A stretch of DNA of 64,000 bases from Galeruca laticollis (taxonomy: Eukaryota > Arthropoda > Insecta > Coleoptera > Chrysomelidae): the NCBI GenBank assembly GCA_963921935.1, contig OY998180.1, positions 100,699,610-100,763,609 of the forward strand, in the 5' to 3' direction. Every line of letters begins with the position of its first letter. Within the stretch, counting starts at the first letter, position 1. Shown here one piece after another: positions 44,040 to 53,850 of the stretch. Position numbers and translations under genes: made by a program. The notes beneath the pieces are model-generated. The model did not search any database. It was given only the letters and a program-made list of their open reading frames with translations, and had not been told where the DNA came from.

Positions 44040-45310
44040 TCACCCACCAGAATCAGAGAAGATCAGGAGAATGATCCTTGCCTAAAAATGATCCGGCAAT
44101 GGAAGGAAGAAAATCGGCGACCTACATGGCAAGAAGTATCAAGATTTTCACCGAAACTCAAGGCGTATTGGGCTTAGTGGGACTCTCTTGTCCTGGAAGA
44201 AGGGCTGTTGAAAAGAGCCCTTGAAAACGAAGATGTTACTGTGATGAGGAGACAGCTAGTTATCCCTAGAACGAGAGTAGCTGAGGTACTGAAGAAGTTA
44301 CACGACAGTCCATCGGGAGGTCATCTGGGAGTGAAGAAAACCCATCAGGAGTCCGTGAAAGGTTTTATTGGATGCACAGCTCCGACGATGTGAAGAACTG
44401 GTGTAAGAAATGTACGACTTGAGCTACGAGTAATGGACCACATCGCAAGAGAGAGGCATCTATGAAACAGTATAATGTTGGAAGCCCTTTCGAAAGGATT
44501 GCTTTAGACATCGCTGGACCATTTCCAACGACAGAAAATGGTGGTAAATACATCCTGGTTATAATGGATTATTTCACAAAGTGGGTGGAAATTTACGCGA
44601 TACCGAATCAAGAGGCCACAACTGTCGCGGATGTATTGGTCAAAGAATGAATCAGCCGATATGGAGTGCCCTTGGAAGTCCACAGTGATCGGGGAAGAAA
44701 TTTCGAAAGCCATCTATTCCAGAAAATTTGCAACAAGCTGGGAATGAAGAAGACCAGGACAACAGCATTACATCCACAGTCAGATGGAATGGTCGTGAGA
44801 ATGAACAGGACTATTGGAAAATACCTGTCCAACGTAGTTTCCAGCCATCAGAGAGATTGAGACCAGTATCTTTCCCTATTCGCATTGGCTTATCGATCTG
44901 CCGTCAATGAGTCCACGGTTGAAACACCTGCGAAAATCCTGTTTGGACGTGAAATGAGGCTTCCTTATGACCTGGAATTTGGCTATCGGTCTGGAGAAGA
45001 TTTAGCAGGAGAAGACTACGTGATCCAATTGAGAAGAAGGCTGCGATATTCATGAATTAGTTCGAACAAATCTTCAAGTTGCCAGCGACAGAATGAAAAA
45101 ACGGTACGACACGCAGGCCACAGTAGGCGGTTTTAAAGAAGGGGACAAAGTATGGTTACACAACCCGACGAGGAGAAAAGGATTTTCTCCAAAATTACAA
45201 AAATCCTGGAAAGGTCCATACTTAATCAAGAAAAGGATCAATGATGTTATATATCGCATAAGCAAGATCCCAACGGAAAACTAAAAGTAGTTCACCAAAA
45301 CCGATTAGCG
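44040..45310 (+). pseudogene. Gypsy integrase (copy B), catalytic Glu replaced
   Basis: The pre-integrase linker (KMIRQWKEENRRPTWQEVSR, EEGLLKRAL) precedes the H2C2 finger: LHDSPSGGHLGVKKTHQESV, then in another frame KNWCKKC. The core follows: FERIALDIAGPFPTTENGG with the first Asp (44510) and DYFTKWVEIYAIPNQEA. A TGA sits at 44648. VPLEVHSDRGRNFE holds the second Asp. In ALHPQSDGMVVRMNRTIGKY the usual catalytic Glu (x-G-x-V-E-R) is Val. The C-terminal part includes LFGREMRLPYDLEF and the GPY-type module SWKGPYLIKKRINDVIYRIS (45210-45265). After one more shift PNGKLKVVHQNRLAPFEGDH leads straight into the macro region. Multiple shifts; dead. Confidence 0.85.
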
Positions 45311-45990
45311 CCATTCGAAGGAGACCATGATCTAGAGAAAGGAGTAAATCATATTCGAGATGTGTCTGACCCTACCTTCGATGAATTTATGCGCGCGTAT
45401 GGAGGTACCGGGAAAGCTAGATATGGAGTCACTTCAGAACAACGACAAGATTTGTTCACTCTCCCGGAAGGTTATTCACTGGCATACAACATCCCCGCCC
45501 GTCTCAAGAACGCACGAGGTTTTGCATCCGTCTTTCGAAAGAAGTTCGGCAATTAGAAAAACTTGAAGACCAGATTCCAGCCCCTGGCAAGACACTGAAA
45601 CTGAAACATAATTCGCGGTACGTCTTCTACATGGTAACTAAAAATGAATTTCAAGATCGATCTACCTACCGCGATGTGTGGGAAGCACTTCGAAACCTTC
45701 GAGACCATGCGTTAGAATCCAGCGTGAAGAAACTGGCTATGCCTAATATAGCGAGTTATCAGGAACATGGTAGATATTATCTTTCGAGATACCGGTGTCC
45801 AGATAGTAATTTGCAGCTACAACCTCCGTTATCAGTATCCGATGAAGAAGGTGCCCTGCTTTTTCCATAAGATCGGAAAGTGTAGAAATGGGGCAAGTTG
45901 CCGATTCAAACATCCAGTTTCGGCTACACAAAAGTTCCAGGAGGAACTGCTATTTAAAGAGGGGGTAATGTTACGAAACAACACACTGGT
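45311..45990 (+). pseudogene. Macro domain (OARD1/TARG1-like) plus CCCH zinc finger in retrotransposon pol
   Basis: Directly after the integrase tail: YGVTSEQRQDLFTLPEGYSL, AYNIPARLKNARGFASVFRK, KFGN (45440-45556). After a one-base shift come EKLEDQIPAPGKTLKLKHNS, RYVFYMVTKNEFQDRSTYRD, LRNLRDHALESSVKKLAMPN (45557-45760). After a small deletion IRNMVDIIFRDTGVQIVICS follows. This matches, in order, the macro fold of the OARD1/TARG1/ALC1 group: LAHC-x-S, G-x-A-x-x-FKKKFG, RY-x-YYLVTK, PTY-x-x-L, L-x-MPRIG-C-G, VF-x-x-T-x-I. The Lys of the FRKKFG motif, corresponding to the catalytic Lys region of TARG1, is kept. The GCGLD loop is deleted here but partly kept in copy A. A CCCH finger CFFHKIGKCRNGASCRFKH follows and the frame runs into the LTR. 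Macro domains bind or remove ADP-ribose; the role here is unknown. Confidence 0.82.
45956..45965 (+). promoter_or_regulatory. Polypurine tract (second-strand primer)
   Basis: AAAGAGGGGG lies four bases before the 3' LTR. The same tract is found in copy A in both orientations (near 17850 and 18112). Confidence 0.85.
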
Positions 45991-46460
45991 ATAGTCCCTG
46001 AACCCGACTCTGTCTAAGCCATGTATGAAAGTTAAAATTATGGCGGACGCGCAGGGATTTCTTAGAATTGTTTACGATTGTGACTATCTTATCTACACAT
46101 TGTTTTTGTTACCAGTCTTATCTATAAAATACCAGAGCCAATTGTTTTTGTGTAAGCCGCAATCTAGAATTTTCTAGTAAAAAAGGCACTCATATAAAGG
46201 ACCGACCATGGAGAGTTAGTTGAGTGATCTCGACAAATAAACAAGAATACGCAGAAATAGCGAACAGTAAAGTGTTGATATAAATTAATAATTAAGGTTG
46301 TGTGTATATAAAATAAATTTAAGTGAATAGTTAAGTGTATATAAATTAAGTGTTAGTGAGTAATTTAGTGTTCAAATAAATTAGTAAGTAGCCAAACCGT
46401 GTGTTTAAAGTTTATCCCACCCGTAATAAAAACGTTTCAATAAATAAGAAAAACATTACA
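45969..46460 (+). repeat. 3' LTR of copy B
   Basis: 492 bp, TGTTACGAAA to ACATTACA. It matches both LTRs of copy A through the whole length. Contains a TATA box and an AATAAA near 46236. Confidence 0.92.
46193..46200 (+). promoter_or_regulatory. TATA box of the LTR promoter
   Basis: TATAAAGG followed by GACCGACCATGGAGAG. The equivalent TATA stretch in copy A has expanded into a TA microsatellite in one LTR. Transcription would start about 30 bp downstream. Confidence 0.6.
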
Positions 46461-46469
46461 ATACACAAA

Positions 46470-46660
46470 TTCGATTTAAATTTCGTGTAATGTATCCTCA
46501 TTTTAACGAGTCTGATTAATTTTGCTGGAATGATTCTGTTATGCATTTCTCTAAGTTTACTTGTGATTAAACTGTCGAATGCTTGTTTGAAGTCGACAAA
46601 TAAGTTATGTAGGTCTATGTTATGTTTGCAACATTTTTCTATTAGAATGATCTGAATATG
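46470..46660 (-). pseudogene. RTE-type RT scrap
   Basis: One minus-strand frame reads IILIEKCCKHNIDLHNLFVD, then FKQAFDSLITSKL and MHNRIIPAKLIRLVK. The LFVDFKQAFD block holds the first catalytic Asp of a LINE RT. Only about 65 codons remain. It abuts the 3' LTR of copy B, so the LTR element probably inserted in this LINE. Confidence 0.6.
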
Positions 46661-46679
46661 GTGTACACACTAGATATCA

Positions 46680-46945
46680 ATTGAATGAGAGAAACGACGA
46701 GTACGGAATGTGTAATTTAGTTTTAAAATCCAGTTATCAAAGCTGTCGTCAAAATAACTAACTACTACTAAAACTTCCAGTTACGACAAACATACCAATT
46801 AATTAAAATTAACCCTGTAGTCAGGGTATACATTTTAGACACCTGTAATTAGTGTTTTGATGACAGCTTTGATAATTCCCTAGTGGCCGAAAGTGCTTAG
46901 CTGGATTTTACACACTCAGTACTCGTAGTTTCATTCATTCAATTT
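46680..46945. mobile_element. Foldback element of about 265 bp
   Basis: Inverted arms: left TTGAATGAGAGAAACGACGA, GTACGGAATGTGTAA, TATCAAAGCTGTCGTCAAAA; right has the inverse of each (TTTTGATGACAGCTTTGATA, TTACACACTCAGTACTCGTA, TCATTCATTCAA). No coding capacity. Confidence 0.75.
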
Positions 46946-48182
46946 TCTGTATTGACTTTTCTAATCGATTTCGGATCATCGAGGTTAAAATTTTATAAGC
47001 AGTAAGCTATTAATATATTTCATCGTATTAATGGAAAAAATAATTTCCCCCGTATAGACAAACTACAGTAACCATTTTATAGTATACTCATCATTATTTA
47101 TTTTTATTTTTGATTCCCGAAATTATTACAAGTAACGGAAGCTACCCTGTACAACTGCAAGTTCAAATACAATATATAACGGCACAACAGCGTTTTGCCC
47201 CAATGTGAATTGTATGAGGTAGAAAGTGCGAACCTCACAAAGGCTATACTCCATTGTAATGGAAATGTGGCTCTGGTCAGAATTTATACAGCACAGGATA
47301 GTGGCAGGATCTTCGCATTGTCCTGTGTTACGCCCAGGATTACCACTGTTTATAACTTCTGGCCTATTGTTCCTTGCCACTAGAATAGTTTGTTCTTTGT
47401 TGCATTGTGTTCGAATTAATGAGAATTTAATGGTGTAAATGTGGTGTTTGAGGTAGATTCTAGTTAGTGTTTTAATTAAATACAAACGTATCATTTAGAA
47501 CTTTGGTATTATTTTTTTAATGCTCATTCAAATACCAATTTCACCTCAATTTGTATACCTACATAAGAATTGATTTTTCAAGTAAGATTTGAATATGTGT
47601 TGAATAATTGCGTTTTTCATCATTTTAGTTGAATTGTTTCATCGTAAAATCATCATAAAGTATTCATTTAAATTTTATCCTTATTCAGACCCCAAAGTTA
47701 AGTATAATATTAACAATATTACAAATGTAGTAAAGAGTTACTCAATACAGGGTATCGGAGCCACTAAATATACTGTTCACTTGGCTATCGTCTTTTGTTT
47801 TTGAGTCATATGCCAAAGCTGGGTTTTTTTAGGTTTTATTTTATGGCTAAATCACGCTTAATTATGAAAATGGTAAAAAACAGTTTATTCGTTCTTCAGG
47901 CACTTTTTTAATAGGAATCCAATGGCGTAGTCACATTTTTAATATTCTTAAAATTGGAGTTATAGTATAAAGTTGTAATTTTTATATGGAACGTGTAGTT
48001 GGCTGTGATATGATAAAAAAGAAATTTTTAGTCATTCCAACGATATACATCATGATGGGTCGTTATTTTCAAATAAATATTTGAAACTTTCATTGTATTT
48101 GTAGTAGGCTTGTCTAAATTATAGTTATTTATTAAAACAACATATGTGTCATTCAACTGGTATAATACCGATTATTTAATTA
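46946..48182. other. No gene recognised
   Basis: A minus-strand frame of 122 codons (47494-47126) has Cys and Pro-Gly residues and could be a degraded exon. It matches no family I know and has no start context. The rest is AT-rich. Confidence 0.35.
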
Positions 48183-48602
48183 CCTTTAATTTGTTAATTA
48201 TATCACATTAAAATTACTTATGGAACAAGATGCACCTTCACACAACAAAAAAAAATGTTAAACCTTTAGTTTAAAGACTAATGGATAAAAATGATATAAT
48301 ACAAACTACAAGACAATTAAACAATATTCTAAAGTATTTACAATAAATTTTTAAATGTATGTCCATTAGTTTCCTCAATTAGTTCAACTCACATTTCTCT
48401 TAGTTCGTTTATATTATTATTATTATAATGTTTGTTTAAACTTTCTTTATTACGACTCAAAAACAAATAACCTAAGGGCATTAAATCCGGTGAACGTGGG
48501 GACCTTACCAGTTCATTTGTGTCCAAAATGTTTTTTGTGGGGAGGCGCCACATTTTGTTTCATGAGTCATTTTATAGGTGATATAATTAACAAATTAAAG
48601 AT
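48183..48602. pseudogene. Tc1/mariner transposase relic with an inverted segment
   Basis: On the minus strand, near 48340-48540, TNELVRSPRSPDLMPLGYLF and INELREM, VELIEE read like the end of a mariner transposase (PPRSPDL-x-PLD-x-x). On the plus strand at 48235-48258 QDAPSHN resembles the second-Asp motif (QDGAPSHT). The flanks TTTAATTTGTTAATTATATC (48183) and its inverse (near 48580) form an inverted pair. So one part has been inverted against the other. Too short and decayed to say more. Confidence 0.45.
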
Positions 48603-48702
48603 CAAATAGTGCAAAACAGAAAAAACATATATTTTATTTTAAAACAAGTTGTATTTTCCTATATTTAAAAATCGGTAATATTTATAAGCTTTTATAAACA
48701 TA

Positions 48703-49094
48703 TGGAGGGTACAGAAAAGCCAATCAGTGTAAGTCAATATCATACGTACACACCTAAATACAAGAAAACTAAAAAAATGGTAAACTTAACATTTCCAATC
48801 AGTGGTCAGAATATGTGTCGCCATATACAGGGCAACATTGAAAAAACTACAATACAAAGTGCCACGCGATAGAAAGCCTTAAAGTAATAAAAAAGTTCCC
48901 ATATCGACTTTTGTTTTTAAGATTCGTCTATCGCGTGGTACTATGTATTGTAGTCACCCTGGATAGTAGATATCCTCAAGTAGTGACTTGGGAGCTGTGT
49001 CAAAAGAAATTATGAACAATGGAGTGTGACTCACAAATCATAAGTCATTTTCAAGAAAATATTTACTTATAATGATTGGCTTCTGAACCCTCCA
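48703..49094. mobile_element. MITE of 392 bp, TA duplication, with a second foldback inside
   Basis: Left end TGGAGGGTACAGAAAAGCCA, right end inverse TGGAGGGTTCAGAAGCCAAT, flanked by TA at 48701-48702 and 49095-49096. Inside, at 48828-48961, is a 134-bp foldback: CAGGGCAACATTGAAAA with CTACAATACAAAGTGCCACG, and the inverse near the other end (CGTGGTACTATGTATTGTAG, then TCACCCTG). Confidence 0.8.
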
Positions 49095-49399
49095 TATGTA
49101 TATCGATTATTAATAGAAAACAAAAATTTCAAATTATTTAAAATAAAAAAAGTTTTCAGTTTTGGTCTGGTTAAACGAAATTAATCGTATAGTTCTTGCT
49201 TATTTCAAAACTGCAAACTTTATGTTTTTTAAAATACGTGGAGCTACCTTAACAAGTAAAAAGTAAATCTCAATCAAAAATGAAGACTATACATTTTTTG
49301 TAAGATGCAAGTTTAGCTAAAAGTAAAACTGAAAAATAAGTGTGCACTAATGGTAGTTTCTAAATCTTAGAAACACATTCTTAAATTATAGAAACGAAA

Positions 49400-51010
49400 T
49401 AAATCTTTACTTTTTCGGTAAGTATTATATACCAAGGTTTTAATTCTCATCCAATCATTCGCCTTGAAAAGATTTGGATCTTCTAAAACAAGTTTTAAGC
49501 ATTCATTTTTTTGGTACCAGTTTTGAACTAATATGTTTTTTAAAATGCGTAAGCACTAGTCGTTTTTCATCTGCGGACCATGTATGTTTTACCTTTTTTG
49601 TAATAGAAACTCCCTCAGTATTTTTTGTTTTTTGGTTTTAGGTAATAAGTAGTCACATTCGCTCTCCTCTATTCCTTGTGATATCCAGTCACTATCACCC
49701 TTAAAATTGGTATATGCCCCTTTCTCTGTTTCATCAATGTAGTTTTAAAGTTATTTTCTTTTGTATCTTCTTCCTTTCTAACATTTCCACTATTCACTAT
49801 GTCTTCACTTTTGCTTTGTTCATTTTCTTTTTCAATTGTTTCAAACTCTAACATTTCTTCCGTAATTTCAATTTCTGCTAAGCTTTTTCCGTTAAATTCT
49901 TGTCCTTTTCCCCCATTAAGAAACATTAATACCTTTGCCACTTTCGCAGTTTGATAAACATCTTCAGGCATTCTAAAAAAATTGTATATTAGCTAACTAA
50001 ATGTTAATTAAATATTTTCAAATATTGTGATATTATCTTACGACCCCTAGGTTAAGAACCAAGTAATGTTTTTACCAAAGGCAAAAGCGATAATGATTTT
50101 TCCGATTTTCTCGTTTTATACATATGTAAATAGGAAAAATAAGAGTACTGTACCAATAGAACTCCTTGTGAGTCTGTTCGGTGTGGCCCATAAACGTCGT
50201 TATTTGTTGCATTTCATCGGCTTTAAGGTTCATTATTTGCAATATGGTTGCTATCTGCTTGCGAAACCTTGTGCTGGTTAACGTTTCAGGATTTTTAGCC
50301 CCACATTTATATGCGTATTGTCGTAAGACGCTTGGTCCGCTCATCCACCTATCTGGACATCCTTGATTTGCAAAGACGTAAGGATTATTCTTTGGAACAA
50401 TGTCAGTCTCAACTCGTACCTTTAGAATCAGATCAATATATTTTTGCTTAAGTTTAGTAAAAAGAATAGGCACTGGTTTACTACATTTTCCAAACACTAT
50501 GACCCTTTTAAATGCAGAATTCATTGCTTTTCCAAAATTGGTGAGCGAATCAATAATTTCGTTTTGATTGATGGTGAATGCATTTGATTTGTACGATTTA
50601 AACTGCACTTCTCCTATTCGTTTTCTATTAAACGTCAATACTAGAACTAACACACATTCCGTTAACATCTTATATGTGTGTCGTAGAAATTGGTATCCAA
50701 ATTTTGATATGCTTCTTCTGCTTTCTTTTTAATGAATGTATTTAAACTTCTAACATCTTCCGTTACTAAATTTTTTGGGTGTTCCACCTTGTGTTCTGTT
50801 AATACCTTGTTTGCTAAGCTGGAGACGTCGTTGCACCAGTGATTAGCAATAATATCTTTGGTTTGATCTATCTGTTTGATCCCTTGTTTCCTTTCATCCG
50901 ATTCATAGTCAAACAAAGGATTATATGTTAAAATAGTTTTTTTGGCCACGTCACATAAAAACTTTATATTTGTTCCAAAGTTAACAGACTCAATTTCTGT
51001 TAAATTTTCT
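49400..51010 (-). pseudogene. Crypton-like tyrosine recombinase gene, broken
   Basis: Minus strand from about 51005: NFGTNIKFLCDVAKKTILTY, LFDYESDERKQGIKQIDQTK, NLVTEDVRSLNTFIKKKAEE (to 50662). A shift follows, then MLTECVLVLVLTFNRKRIGE with the box-I region, KRVIVFGKCSKPVPILFTKL and NNPYVFANQGCPDRWMSGPS. STRFRKQIATILQIMNLKAD holds an Arg-Lys pair, and QQITTFMGHTEQTHKEFYW holds the box-II His and the catalytic Tyr. A GTACAG donor after FYW and TTTTTTTAG before 49971 fit an intron. The next exon continues with MPEDVYQTAKVAKVLMFLNG and EFNGKSLAEIEI. A Myb-like end lies near 49400-49600 (TWSADEKRLVLTHFKKHISS). Key residues are kept, so damage may be recent: a shift near 50665 and one or two stops. 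Confidence 0.72.
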
Positions 51011-51267
51011 GCGTCTCTTTAATAGGAATATCAAAAATTTAAAAAAAAAGCATTTAATCAAACAATAAAAAATGAGTATGAATTCATTTTATGTCCAAAA
51101 GCTTTTTATGGACCTAAGCGTGTTAATAAAACCCTCTTAATACATAAATAACTATTTAAACATGCCTTCTTACCTGCATTTTGATTTTTAATTCCCCTTG
51201 CTATGTTAACAATCAATTTACTTCGTGCCCACATTGTGTTAGTTCAAACCACATACACAAATGCTTT

Positions 51268-51800
51268 TTCCGCCTACCTCTATCCAAAGTATACATTTCC
51301 TGGCCTCATTGTAGGGAGTAAAGTCGTACTTTTTATCCCTATGGAGAAAAAGTACTTTTCCTCCCTAGGGAGGAAAAGTAAAAGTGCCGTCATAGTACGT
51401 TATCAATGAAATAATTTTTGCAATTCTGAGACTAAAGTGGTCACTTTAGTCTCACATGTTAGAAACTATGTTAGACCCGAGGGATATAAAGGGACAGTTA
51501 AAATCCCAAGGGATTTGAAGTACAAATAAAAACGTTCACCCCCGATGCATAACCAAGCATTTTAGAAGTCCATCCTCGATGCCTAGCCAAGTTTCTTAAA
51601 AGTCCATCCTAAGTAGTATTTATTAATTTTGTTTGTTAGTTTCATAAATAAATTATTGAAAATGTCTTGTTATTTGAGGAAGGCGGAAAAATCATATGTA
51701 TAACATGGGTGTAAAGTGCCTTTTCCTCCCTCGAATGATTCATCCTCGGCAAGAAAAGTAGCACTTTCCTCCCTTGTTATACAAATAGCTATTATTCTAC
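51268..51800 (+). repeat. Hairpin-rich dispersed repeat H, copy 1
   Basis: Shares its whole order with 62105-62522: CCGCCTACCTCTATCCAAAG, CATTTCCTGGCCTCATTGTA, TACGTTATC-ATGAAATAATT, GAGACTAAAGTGG-CACTTTAGTC, CATCCTCGATGCCTAGCCAA and AAAGTGC-TTTTCCTCCC. Contains several perfect or near-perfect palindromes, for example TTTTCCTCCCTAGGGAGGAA. No coding capacity. Confidence 0.85.
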
Positions 51801-52155
51801 TACCTATCTAACTCGCGTCTTTTTAACCGGCCACGTGGGGATTGATGTTTTTACAAACGTTCGATCAACCCGACGAGTCCCATATATTTGGCAACATAGC
51901 TGGGTTTGGTAACGTTGGTAGGACACAACTATACAGTATATACGGGCGTGAGAAGACGGTTAAGTGAGGCGGGTTTCAAAAATATTATTCAGTTTACAAC
52001 TTTTTTAATATACTGAAATCCTTTCCCCTCTACGCATGCTTAAAAAGTTATATTTGTTAAAAGCTAATTTTCGGTTTATATACACCCCTCAATAATCCAG
52101 ATCTAGTGGATCTTAGGTAGCCTGAATAGTGTATCGGGACTGTAAACGTGGATAT
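51801..52155. other. No gene seen
   Basis: Ordinary AT-rich spacer with no motif recognised. Confidence 0.4.

Positions 52156-53850
<1,695 letters not shown>

Larger units (their letters stand above)
42665..46460 (+). mobile_element. LTR retrotransposon of the macro-CCCH family, copy B, 5' truncated
   Basis: It starts abruptly inside gag near 42665 (5' LTR, primer site and SAP segment absent). It continues with gag to 43948, loses protease, RT and RNase H through a deletion near 43950-44040, then has integrase (44040-45284), a macro domain plus CCCH finger (45360-45955), a polypurine tract and a 3' LTR. The Gypsy assignment follows the integrase type and zinc-knuckle Gag. Copy A is at 17320-19422. 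Confidence 0.88.

Noticed and set aside
47126..47494. 122-codon minus-strand frame
   Set aside because: Some protein-like character, but no recognisable family, start context or splice signals.
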